From positions 51,265,285 through 51,329,284 of the forward strand of contig OU862910.1 of assembly GCA_917880885.1 (NCBI GenBank): a stretch of DNA of 64,000 nt, in the 5' to 3' direction. This DNA is from Limnephilus marmoratus. Its lineage: Eukaryota; Arthropoda; Insecta; Trichoptera; Limnephilidae. The position numbers and the translations under genes are program-made. Positions 1 through 10,252 of this stretch are shown one piece after another; within the stretch, counting starts at the first letter, position 1; every line of letters starts with the position of its first letter. The notes beneath the pieces are model-generated. The model made no database searches. It worked only from the letters and a program-made list of their open reading frames with translations, and was not told the origin of the DNA.

Positions 1-667
1 GATACAAACAAGAGCTAGATACGATTGTAGCCGACTTCGTGGGATATATGATAAGGCGCGTAATTATGAAAAACAGAATTAATAATATAATGTAAACGAA
101 CCTCTAATCAGGCACTGGAATGGAGACAAACTATTCAAATCCTGGGATGTTTTTTAAAATAAATATAATACACACAAGCCCGCTACACAAACCCTGCTTT
201 GTCAGACAAACCATTCAAAAACGTAGGCAGTTTTTTAAAGTAAAGATAACATACACAATCCCGCTAGACAAACCCTGCTTTGCCAGACAAACCATTCAAA
301 AACGTAGGCAGTTTTTTAAAGTAAAGATAACATACACAAGCCCGCTACACAAACCCTGCTTTGTCAGACAAACCATTCAAAAACGTAGGCAGTTTTTTAA
401 AGTAAAGATAACATACACAAGCCCGCTACACAAACCCTGCTTTGTCAGACAAACCATTCAAAAACGTAGGCAGTTTTTTAAAGTAAAGATAACATACACA
501 ATCCCGCTAGACAAACCCTGCTTTGCCAGACAAACCATTTAAAAACGTAGGCTGTTTTTTAAAGTAAAGATAACATACACAAGCCCGCTAGACAAATTTC
601 ATAATTACGCGCCTTATAATATATCCCACGAAGTCGACCACAATCGTATCTAGCTCTTGTTTGTATC
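1..667. mobile_element. Non-autonomous TIR element (MITE) with internal tandem array
   Basis: The first 71 bases (GATACAAACAAGAGCTAGAT...) recur as the reverse complement at 597-667 with only a few mismatches, giving a 667-bp element with long terminal inverted repeats. The interior is mostly an 81-bp tandem array. No transposase is present. The left target duplication lies outside the window, so the superfamily cannot be assigned. The 140-codon open frame at 120-542 exists only because 81 is divisible by three; I do not regard it as a gene. Confidence 0.85.
172..596 (+). repeat. 81-bp tandem repeat, about five units
   Basis: Units start with ACACAAGCCCGCTACAC or ACACAATCCCGCTAGAC at about 172, 253, 334, 415, 496 and 577. 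Two unit variants alternate (TTTGTCAGAC with CTACAC; TTTGCCAGAC with CTAGAC), suggesting amplification by blocks larger than one unit. The array fills the interior of the 1-667 MITE. Confidence 0.9.
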
Positions 668-1717
668 AGATCAGGGATACCAACATAACAGTGACAAAAT
701 GGCAGGCGGGCTGTCGTAGTATCGGTTCGCGAAGTGAAATTTTATTTAACGAAATTGATAATTAAAATGCATTATTTTCCGCCGGCCGTTATGCAAAAAG
801 TTTCCTTTTATAGTGATTAAGGCGAATCTAAAGTTTTTTTCTAAAAAATTTCGTAATAACCATGGACACTAATCCCGAAAATTTTATCTTGTTTCGTTAT
901 TATTTATTTATTTACACCCTTGGAGCATTTACATTAATCGTTTAACATAGTAATATAGAAACAATAAAATACCAATTATTTTATAGTATTATTTCTCTTC
1001 CTTTACACTAATAGAAAGGGAGCAGAATTAAAAAAGAAATAACAACCGAAACCATCTTAAAATAATAATAATAAAATTTATTTCAGAATTTTAGTAACTT
1101 CTGATATAAATTTAGGTAAGAAATAAATTAAAATATCAACGGAACTGAATTATGTTGATTGTTTTGTGTCAGATGTCAAAAAAATTGAGATTTCACAGAC
1201 TTAAACCATTACGCACAAATTAAAAAGTGATTACCAATTAATGTATTTTTTATTTATTATTTATATAGATAAAAAAAACTTTTTTATTATACGCTATATA
1301 CAATAACATGAAATATTCAGTCGTCTTCTAAAACCAGATGCCTAAAATTGCAGAATCACCGACCGCATGATTCCGCAATTTTGGGCATCGTTATTATGTT
1401 CGTTGCAAGGGTACGACTACTGGAAGGTTAATAAGAACTTTTTTTAGAAAAAATCTTGTGATTCAACTTAATTACTATACAAGATAACTTTTTGCATTTG
1501 TGGCGATGGAAAATATTACATTCAAAATTTCAATTACATAAAATGTCAATCGTATTAAACCGCCGATATTAGCGCACGAATTAAGTGTCTCCAGTGATTC
1601 TGAAAATTCACCAAAAATTCTACAAACAAAACAAAAAAATGTTATTTTATACAACCTCACACACGGAGAGGCTTTTAGCCAAGTTTATAAGGAACAAAAC
1701 ATTCTAGAATTGTTAAC
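668..1717. other. AT-rich intergenic DNA, no gene seen
   Basis: I see no supported coding region. The only marked structure is a hairpin at 1337-1389. Short open frames such as 1475-1660 minus have no recognisable content. Confidence 0.6.
1337..1389. repeat. 22-bp inverted repeat (hairpin)
   Basis: GATGCCTAAAATTGCAGAAT (from 1337) pairs with ATTCCGCAATTTTGGGCATC (to 1389) around a 9-base spacer. The two differences are T opposite G and A opposite C, so an RNA stem would keep at least one of them as a wobble pair. It may be a tiny foldback insertion. Confidence 0.7.
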
Positions 1718-1893
1718 AAATTTAAGAGGGCATTACCAGAGAAAACCAGAAATATGTCATTTCAAATCAGATTTTAGACGTATTGACTCTTTTCCACAAA
1801 AAATTATAAATGGATTTCGAAAGATTGTTCTTTTATCTAGCATTCGCATGTAATAAATTTTGAGAAATTTTTTAAATTTTTAGTATAAATAAG

Positions 1894-3158
1894 TAGGGTT
1901 CACGATTTCTCGAGCTTTTCAATTTCTCGGGTCTCGAGAATTCTCGATGCTAATTTCTCGGGGCTTCTCGGATTGCCGAGAAATTTACATTTACGTACGT
2001 TTTCTCACATTATTTGGTTCCAATAACGTCAACAAATTCAGTGGTTTTCCTCTCAAATAAAAGTATCAAATTAATTATAAAAACTTTCATTGATTATATT
2101 AAAAAATATTAATCTTATGAATAGCTAATTAACTTTTAAAAAAATACAGAAATAATATTATTCAGACTCGTAATTATAATAACAGTACCATTTTTAACTG
2201 GTTATTTAGAACTTATAAACAAAAGTAGATTCTATTAAACTAAACAAAAAATCAACATGAAAGAAAACGTTAATATCTTAACTTATAATTAAATAACAAT
2301 CACAGCACCATTTTTGGCTGGATATTTAGAAAAAAAATCAACTTAAAACTTGTAAACAAAAATAGCTTCGATAAAACAAAAAAAATAACATGAAAGAAAA
2401 CGTTAATATCTTAAATTCAGGTAGAAAATAAATGTAAATTGTAATTAAATTACAATCACAGCACCATTTATGGCATGTTAATGAATAAAAACAAATGAAA
2501 ACTTTGCAAGATCAATGGAACATCTCACGCTGAGGAGCTAAACATACAGACAGACAGATACATAACAATTAGGTCTGCTTACTCTGTCTGATGAAATATG
2601 CCTTTAGAAAAACTAAAGCATTTATAGCTTTATCAGACAGCCGGTTTCTTATTTTATTAACTATATTTCCTGAAATTGAAAACACTCTTTCATTTTCAGT
2701 TGAAGTAGGCTTAACTGAAAGCAATGCTTTGTACATTGATTCTAAATTTGGTGACCTCTTCCCAGTCTGTTCAAAAAGTAAGAACTCTTTCTTTACTATA
2801 GATTTTGACAGTGCCACTGCACTTGCCTCCTCATTTGTTGAATTGCCTTTAATTGCTTTTTCTAATTGAATTTCGAAGCTTTCGGGTTCATGTCCCGACT
2901 CATTTTCGGTCAAAGTTGTGATGGCAGGGTATAAACGATTATATTCTCTTTCAGCTTATCCGATCAAAAATGTCTATCGTTATCAATGAAGTAGTTACTT
3001 TTACGCATGAAATTGTCAGGGCTGTTCAAGTATTTTAGCGGCGATATTATTATTTTGATTTCCCGAGTTCTCGACTTTTCTCGAGCTTGATTTCCCGGGA
3101 ACAAAGCCGAACGATTTCCCGGGAATTCTCGGCTCGAGAATTCCCCTAATGAACCCTA
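1894..3158 (-). mobile_element. Decayed hAT transposon with 8-bp target duplication
   Basis: Ends are TAGGGTTCA and its complement TGAACCCTA. Both subterminal regions are dense in TTTCTCG / CGAGAA motifs, possible transposase-binding repeats. Flanks are TAAATAAG (1886-1893) and ATAATAAG (3159-3166); the uninterrupted paralogue at about 38318-38345 reads AGTATAATAAGGTTA, giving ATAATAAG as the original 8-bp target. The interior has a direct duplication of about 120 bp (near 2175-2280 and 2293-2410) and the end of a hAT transposase on the minus strand. Confidence 0.85.
2569..2913 (-). pseudogene. hAT transposase fragment, C-terminal dimerisation domain
   Basis: The 114-residue frame carries the hallmark of the hAT C-terminal dimerisation domain: KALLSVKPTSTENERVFSIS followed by GNIVNKIRNRLS and an ALVFLKAYF end. 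Full hAT transposases are usually 550-700 residues; the BED zinc finger and the catalytic residues are missing, so this is a remnant and the element cannot move by itself. It lies about 245 bp inside the right terminus of the 1894-3158 element, the expected place for the 3' end of a minus-strand transposase gene. Confidence 0.85.
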
Positions 3159-3824
3159 ATAATAAGGTTATTCCATAGGTCGTTGGCAGATTTGTTAAAT
3201 TTTCAAAAAAGATTTTGTATTATACCACACCCATTTCAAATAATATAATCATGCAGTAAAATAAATCAATACATTATCTAGCAAACGCATCTTTTAGAAT
3301 TTTAATTTTAGTTTCAATAAAATCATTAAAAAATATGTAGGTACATGTGTTTCTTGACGAAAATTGGTCCATTTGTGTATTTATTTGCGCACTTACAAAC
3401 TAATATATTTCCTATTTTTTTAACATTCTTATTAAATTTAGACATTATTGAAAAATGATAAATACTTATAATCAAAAAATAACTACAAAAAGTACATTAT
3501 TTTAATAGTTTTATCATCACGCCTTTCAGCATTTTTGGATGAAGGTATAAATTAAAGCTAATTTGAATTGAAATAAATTCGATATTGAGTTAAAATTTTA
3601 AAAAGCTGGTATGGAGAATAATTAATCTTTCTCATTGTAACCGCCCTGCACGATCGTAAGAACAACTTTCGACAAAATGTGGATTTTCGTCCGCTGGCTG
3701 GTTAAACGCTCTTAAAAAGGGCGGGTACCTACAGCGTACTATCAAAACACTACAGATAGATTTTGATGTAGGATACAACAGTGATTAGCTCTAGGTACTT
3801 TATAGATGAGGACAATTTTCTTAC

Positions 3825-4231
3825 CTCGTGTAACACTGACAGGACATAATCTCCGAGGGATGTGTTGCTGTCTCGCACAAGGAACACTCCATCTTCATTT
3901 TCTGTCAAAATAACAAACTTTTATAATGCAGGTTTGCACATAAAAATCATGAAGCATGTTCTTGCAGATGCATAGATCAGTGTCGAATTCTAATATTTAA
4001 ATAACAAAGGGATTAAATTATAATTATCTCCGGTTTATTGAATCACGTGACAGTTGTCAAGTCCGAAATCTACTCATTGTGTACGAATAATAATTTATTG
4101 TATTCTTCATTGTTGACTTATTTATTTAGAAAGATTTTATAATTATTCGTATTACCTTTTTTGAGTAAGCTTTCGGCTTCGTCCCTCGAAATCTTCCCAT
4201 GAAACCAATTCATATTATCGTCTCGATTCAT
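3825..4231 (-). CDS. N-terminal exons of an SH2-domain protein, Shark-type tyrosine kinase likely
   Basis: Two exons on the minus strand join into the start of an SH2 domain. Exon 1 runs 4231-4156 (ATG at 4231; 25 codons plus one base) and ends at AAAAAAG/gtaat; exon 2 runs 3901-3825, preceded by tttgacag and followed by gtaaga. The junction restores frame. Residues 9-25 read WFHGKISRDEAESLLKK, the start of SH2 with the conserved W and alpha-A helix. Exon 2 has the phosphotyrosine-binding FLVRDS motif (the invariant Arg of the FLVR strand) followed by GDYVLSVLHE. An SH2 domain at the extreme N terminus fits the SH2-ankyrin-SH2-kinase family (Shark in Drosophila, HTK16 in Hydra), which acts beneath engulfment and epithelial receptors. 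I found no further exons, so the kinase identity is inference; other SH2 proteins remain possible. The 253-bp intron is free of obvious repeats. Confidence 0.7.
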
Positions 4232-5699
4232 CCGAAGGAGGAAGGAATTCGTCTACAAGAACAATTCGATGTCAAATTCCAAACATTTTCAATATAAAAA
4301 ATGACAAGAGTAAAAGTTAAAAGTAAAATTAGCACACATATTAATAGTGTCAAAATAGAGTGATATGAGCTGTGTACAGACTGTACAGAGTTAACTTTTA
4401 AAGTACAACACTTTAGATTATAAACATCGAAAAAGTAACATGACAAAATCGTGCACAGTGACATGACAAAAGAATTTTGACAACTTTTTACCACATAAAT
4501 ATCTGCTTGAAATAATCTAACGAATTTTCACTACTTCAACAATTGAACCTATTTTTTATAGATAAGTACTGTAATAATATGGCTCAATGAGAAAAATAAC
4601 GAAAAACTATTTGAAACTTTTTGAGACTAGGCATGCGTGTCGTGGCTGTGTCATAATAAACGCCATTTTTGTATCTGTCTCTTTCTATCATGTTTTCTTC
4701 TGTCAATCAACAACCACCGAAGTCAAAGCGATCGCTGTTTATAAAACAAAATCTTCTCACCGATGACTCACAGTCACGAAGAAAAAAAAATAAAAATTTA
4801 GCAATGTTAACGATATCGTCACTTTATCAAAGAATAAATGTTGATTTTATAAAATTCCGAATCACAATACCTTCAATAATATGAATGACGTCATTGTTTT
4901 TATCATGTTATCGTTTATTTTTAAATGCACTCTATTATTATTACTATCACTATCTGTGAAACTTTACATGTTACAATGTTCACTTAGGATCAACCGATAG
5001 GATAATTTTGAAAACTTGTTGGAATTATCAGAAACGACATAGTTTCTCCGAAAAACAGCGATCAGACTGAGCGAATATACCAGACGTCCACGCGCGAGAT
5101 CCCCGGCCTCGTGTAGTGTAATACGAATGACTCATAACAAGGTCAATTCCGAGATATGAATCACCTTGATTCATTCAACAATAAGTAAAAACTAACTAGG
5201 TATACCTACATCTACTTTTTAAATAGCATTAGACAGTATGGAATTTCGTATCTAATGTTGCATTTATTTGTAACGAAAAATATAGTTAGGTACCTATCTA
5301 ACTTTCCTACCTAAGATAAAAAAATATACTAGGTAGGTCCTAAACTTATTGCCTAATTACAAATACCTATATGTATAACTTCCAACATATCCAAAGAATA
5401 AAAGCAAGCATTTAAACTGGAGCTTCTAAGCATTGGAAATTTGAAAATCCACACTTTCTATATTATTTTATTTCCTTATGGGCGCACCTAGAAATGAAAG
5501 CAATTCAAATGAAAGGGAACTTATCATGTAGGTAGGTAGGTACCTACCTACTTTCGACACAATTCAAGTGAAAGCCTTTGAATAATTTGGTCACCACAGT
5601 CATTAAATAGAGGACACCGTGTACCATTATTTTTTGTTGTAATAATCTTCCACTGGTATTATTTCATTCTAAAAAACATTTTAAAAAATTACGGGTTAT
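4232..5699. other. Upstream region of the SH2 gene and AT-rich intergenic DNA
   Basis: No further coding sequence is recognised. Sequence around 5040-5110 is GC-richer (ACGTCCACGCGCGAGATCC) and could belong to the promoter or first exon of the SH2 gene on the minus strand, but I see no decisive element. Around 5505-5555 there is a TAGG/CCTA run forming the palindrome GGTAGGTAGGTACCTACCTA. Confidence 0.4.
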
Positions 5700-6785
5700 T
5701 CGACTTTATAGGTTAATAGAAATTATATGTCTTTGAGGACGTTGTCGCTCCATCTTAATCTTGGTCTTCCCAGGCTCCTTCGCCCTATTGGTCTTGAGTT
5801 CAGCAGGGACTTTGGTGCTTGATGCTCGGTCATTCTCTCTAAATGACCCAGCCACCGAAGGCCAGTTTCATAAATTTTGCGACGCTTAGCTCCTTAAACA
5901 AAGTATATAGCTCATTGTTGTAACGTCTGCGCCAAAATCCATTTTCTAGAACCGGTCCGAAGATGCGCCTCAAAATTTTATTTTCAAAAACGTCCAGTGC
6001 TCGCTCATTCCTCTTAGTACCCAAGTTTCAGCTGCGTACGTGAGAACTGGTCTGATAAGTGTTTTGTACACTAATACCTTCGTTTTTCTGAATAGCAGTC
6101 TGGATTTGTTACTTTGTTCATTTGTTTCGTTTGTTATCAGGGAGCCTAGGTATGTGAAGCTTGGTACCGTTTCGAAATTTTGGTTTCCACATCAGAGAGT
6201 TGGGGTTTGTTGGGTGCATCCAGCTGAAGAAAATCATCGTGCAGAAGACCAAATACGGCCATGTATTTGGTCTTCTGCTGGTTTACTACGAGACCCATAT
6301 TTTTGGCAGAACTTTCAAGATTTATAAAGCATCTGGAGTTTTCGCGATTATGTCGATATCATCAGCGTAAGCCGATAGTTGCACAGAGTTGTCAAATATC
6401 GTTGCTCTTATCTCAATGCCTAAGTCACGAAATGGTCACAAATAACTTTTTCTAAGGCTATGTTGAATAAGAGGCAGGCCAATCCATCTCCTTGTCTCAC
6501 CCCGTGGAGCGATTCAAAGGGCTCGGACAGATCACTGCCAACCCCGACTCTACACGTTACTGGGGTCATTGTTAATTTGTTAATTTCACCAGATTGATCA
6601 GCTTACGCGGTATTCTAAACTCACTCATTGCATTGTACAATGCATTCCTATTTATGCTATCATACGCGGCCTTGAAGTCTACAAAGAGATGATGTGTTTT
6701 GACATTGTGTTCTAGCGTCTTTTCCAAGAACTGTCTTAAGGAGAAAATCCGATCAATGCATGATTTGCCTGGCCTGAAGCCACAT
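5700..6785 (-). pseudogene. RTE-like non-LTR retrotransposon fragment, reverse transcriptase part
   Basis: Reading the minus strand gives pieces of one reverse transcriptase in order but in shifted frames: GFRPGKSCIDRIFSLRQFLE and HHLFVDFKAAYDSINR (about 6790-6620), then SEPFESLHGVRQGDGLACLL (about 6530-6470), then NERALDVFENKILRRIFGPV and GFWRRRYNNELY (about 6020-5900). These match the fingers/palm and the C-terminal region of RTE-type endonuclease-RT proteins common in arthropods. Stops and frameshifts show it is dead, and the catalytic YxDD segment is scrambled. It is cut at its 5' side by the poly(A) end of LINE-A at 6786. Confidence 0.8.
6241..6278. repeat. Perfect 16-bp inverted repeat inside the RTE fragment
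   Basis: GCAGAAGACCAAATAC and GTATTTGGTCTTCTGC are separated by GGCCAT. The palindrome lies where the RTE frame is disrupted, so it probably arose by local inverted duplication. Confidence 0.85.
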
Positions 6786-8014
6786 TTTTTTTTTACATTG
6801 ACTCCACACAGGAGGCCCTGAGGAAAATAATTTCCCTCAGGGCCTATGTCATCTTTGAAGATGCTGTGTGGGGGGTCTTTTTGAGGATAGGAAGGAGTGA
6901 ACATGGGTCTTGAAGAGACCCATGTTGTAGAAGGGAGGAAACACAGAGGCCGGCAAATCGTTCCACAGCCGAGCCGCTGAACTCAAGAACGAGTCATAGA
7001 AACGACCCGTTCTCATGTGACTAATGTCAACCGTGTACAAATGTTGGGTGCGTGTTCGGCGTGTTTCCCGACTAAGCACCGGTGCCGAGGGGATCAATGA
7101 CGCTAGTTCCTCGGAGCATCTTCCATTGTAATACCGGTAGAACAAGGACAGCATTCCCACCTGACGCCTATGCTCTAAAGATTGCAATCCGTCTGTTAAG
7201 ATGGGAGAATCTATCAAACGGACCGCCCGTTTCTGCACAGAGTTAAGGTTTTTTTTAGGTATTTTGGAGCTCCAGACCAGAGGTGGCTGCCAAATTCAAC
7301 CGTGGGGCGAACTTGTGATTTGTACAGGGTTAGCAGTTGTGTAGGGGGAGTACGGATATTATCGGACGCATAGTGTTGATCAATTGTATTTTGTTGTTAT
7401 TGCTTCAATATAAACATTTATGAATTAATCATAAGTGGAAAGGACAGATCTACAAGCTATGCTAATTTTAAAAATCAATAACTGACAATAACCATAATTG
7501 TTTCCCAAAATTTAGATTTTAAAATTACGAAATTTTCGTTTATTATCGGAATTCGACGGGTGGCATCGGACAAATTAGCTCTTTGGTTTAACACCGTAAT
7601 TTCTTTTGTTTTATGATAAAATGGTTACTAATGATTAAATACAAAAGATTTCACACATATCAAGACTCTATCTTTATTTAAAAAAAATACAAGCAAGAGA
7701 AATACAGAAATACAAGAAAAGGGGCAACAAAGTAATTGAAAGAATTGTCTAATATCGGACATCAAAGGTGGTATCGGACACAAAAGTGGACGAAAAATAT
7801 TCATGTTTTTTTTAATAAAAAACAGGATTTTATAAAAGTGGTAAAAACCGTGTTCAAACTTTACATAACACGTTACACTGAAAATAAAAATTATTTCTGG
7901 CACAATTCACATTTGTAAAAATGCTGGCAAGATTCAAGACCCGTACAATTTTCATGAACCCATCCGTGACAACCTTGACATTGAATCCAGTCTTCTTCGA
8001 AGCTTTATCTCGAT

Positions 8015-10252
8015 CAGTAGCGTAGCGAGGGGGGGGGGGCGGGAAAAAACTTACGAAAGTGCAAAATTGCCGTAAAAAATATTTTACACGTTAACACTGA
8101 CTGTTATTTTGCTCTATGGCTTGGTTGGTCGGGGATTCCCGAAAAATGTTTTTTTTTGTTCCTAGCTCAGTCGGGGATTTCCCTGAAATATTCCTTGAGT
8201 CATTCTAATTTCGTTCATATATTGTGATTAACGTAGACTCGTGACTCGTGAAGTGAATTGTTTTCTATGGACTGACGTGAATTAGTGAAGAAGTTATTAT
8301 TGTGTTAGCGTGTTTATTAGTGCTGAAAGACCAGTTTGAAAAACAAGGTAGGTAGGTGTGAATTTTTAGATACCGTTTTGTAGCGCATGAATAGTTACAG
8401 TCGGGACAAGAAAAAGGTTTTTCATCACTGTGAGTTAGCAAGTGCCGTTTTAGTTATTGTTTTCGAGAATAAGAATAGTTGCAGTCAGGACATGAAATAG
8501 GTTTTTTTCCACTGTCGGTAAACGTGTGATTTTTAGATTTCTCTTCATAGTACATGAATAGTTGCAGTTGGAACATGAAAAAGGTTTTTCTCCGCACTGA
8601 GTCAGCAACTGACTTCTTATGTATCCCTTTTGAGAAAACGAATAGTTACAATCAGGACATGAAGAAGGTTTTTCTCTTCTGTGAAACGTACTGCGGATTT
8701 TTAAATCTTCCCTTTGAAATCTCGTATTACTGCAGTCGGGACATGAAAAAGGTTTTTGTCCAGTATGGGTAAACATGTGAATTTTTAGATACCGTTTTGT
8801 AGCGCATGAATAGTTACAGTCGGGACAAGAAAAAGGTTTTTCATCACTGAGAGTTAGCGAAGTCCGTTTTAGTAATTTTTTTCGAGAATAAGAATAGTTG
8901 CAGTCAGGACATGAAATAGGTTTTTTTCCACTGTCGGTAAACGTGTGATTTTTAGATTTCTCTTCATAGTACATGAATAGTTGCAGTTGGAACATGAAAA
9001 AGGTTTTTCTCCACACTGAGTCAGCAACTGACTTCTTATGTATCCCTTTTGAGAACACGAATAGTTACAATCAGGACACGAAAAGTTTTTCTCGTCTGTG
9101 ATTCATACTGTGGACTTTTAAATCTTCGTTTTGAGGACTTGTATAACTGCATTCAGATCATGAAAAAGGTTTTACTCCACTCTGAGTAAGCTTATGAATC
9201 ATAGTGGAGTAATGTGTTGCTCCATATGGAAACCTTTATAAAATTACTTTCTTCAGGGCCTCCTCAGTGTATCTAATGTAAATCGAAATATGTGTTGTAA
9301 AACCATGTAGGTGTATTAAAGGTAAGACCGTATTAAATTGTGGAAATCCGGAAGGAATGAAAGGCCGATAAAAATAATAATATTTTCCCAATTTGTTTAT
9401 GAATTACAATTTAAAACAATAAAATAAACAATATACGCATGGACCTATTGCGAGTTTGAAATCTCTTGTTTAATTTTTACCGCAAACGCGATTAAAACAA
9501 GAAAAAGGAATTTAAGCGACTTTCCAGTACTTTGCGCAATTTAATTGAGACTTTTAGGTAAAAATAGTTACTTGGGTGTTACGTAACGTTTAGGGGGAGG
9601 GAGGTGCAGAAAAATGTTACGGCGCGTTGCATGGGGGGAGAGAGGGTCAAAATTTTTCAATATTTGCGTTACGTTATACTTGAACGCCCCCTTTACTATT
9701 TCATGATTGAAATTTTATCGTTACATTCAGAGGAACTCAAAACTGGTTTCAACCTAAGTATTGGTTATTATGTTTTCATGACAGCAAATGATTTTCTTCA
9801 GATTTTTGCAGCATATTAGAATTGAAGACTCCACACGGAACTCTGTTATTTGGAGCTATATGGCTCGGTCGGTCAGCATTCCCCAAAAATTCTGTTATTT
9901 TATTTTCGTTCCTAGCTCTTACTATTGATTTATTGGGGATTCCCGTGAAATATTCCTCGCTTTTCCCCTGTGTCATTCTCATTTCGTTCGTACATTGTGA
10001 TTGACGGGAACTCGCGAAGGGTATTATCACTTATCGATTGTTGAAAAAGCTGTAATTCTGTTAGTGTTTTTAAAAGTGTTTGAATTTTGAGGATAACAAT
10101 TTTTTTACATATTTGACTAGCTAGAAATGGTTTTTTATATTTTAGGAAGTCAAAATTTGTGTTTTGAATTTCTCAAAAAAAAATTAGGGGGGGGGGGGTG
10201 ACACCGCGTTTTCCGCCCACCATGGGTGCCACCCATGATAGCTACGTCACTG
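8015..10252. mobile_element. hAT-type non-autonomous element carrying a zinc-finger array
   Basis: Ends are CAGTAGCGTAGCG (8015) and GCTACGTCACTG (10252), flanked by ATCTCGAT (8007-8014) and ATCTCAAT (10253-10260), an 8-bp target duplication with one change. The same CAGTGGCGTAGC terminus and 8-bp duplication occur at 37190-37503. No transposase is seen. The interior holds degenerate C2H2 finger units, and a block of about 230 bp is directly repeated on both sides of the array (about 8105-8330 and 9840-10075, each with GGGGATTCCCG/TTTCCC and CATTGTGATTRACG). Confidence 0.85.
8330..9195 (-). pseudogene. Degenerate C2H2 zinc-finger array captured in a transposon
   Basis: The minus strand is built of 84-bp units encoding KPFSCPDCNYSC-type fingers with TGEKP-like linkers. 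One finger is intact: CPDCNYSCATKRYLKIH followed by MFTHTGQKP (C-x2-C-x12-H-x3-H). Most others have lost one or both histidines or shifted frame. The longest open stretch is 8450-9058 (202 residues). A block of five fingers is duplicated: 8357-8700 and 8776-9119 are near-identical at an offset of 419 bp, one base short of 5 x 84, which explains a frame break. This looks like a captured host zinc-finger exon amplified inside the element; a transposon-encoded DNA-binding protein is the alternative. Confidence 0.75.

Larger units (their letters stand above)
1718..3565. repeat. Dispersed repeat R38, copy A, split by a hAT element
   Basis: Sequence at about 1718-1893 and 3159-3565 is collinear with 38160-38690 (shared stretches include TTTCGAAAGATTGTTCTTTT and AGGTCGTTGGCAGATTTGTT). 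In copy A it is interrupted at 1894-3158. The 38-kb copy begins with a Helitron-like terminus, so R38 is probably a non-autonomous Helitron-type element whose end is lost here. Confidence 0.75.

Noticed and set aside
120..542. 140-codon frame of 27-residue repeats in the first MITE
   Set aside because: It is open only because the 81-bp repeat is a multiple of three without stops; no start context, domain or conservation supports a protein.
4228..4494. 88-codon minus frame with hydrophobic stretches overlapping the SH2 start codon
   Set aside because: It lies in the upstream region of the SH2 exon, reads through its ATG in another frame and has no recognisable domain.
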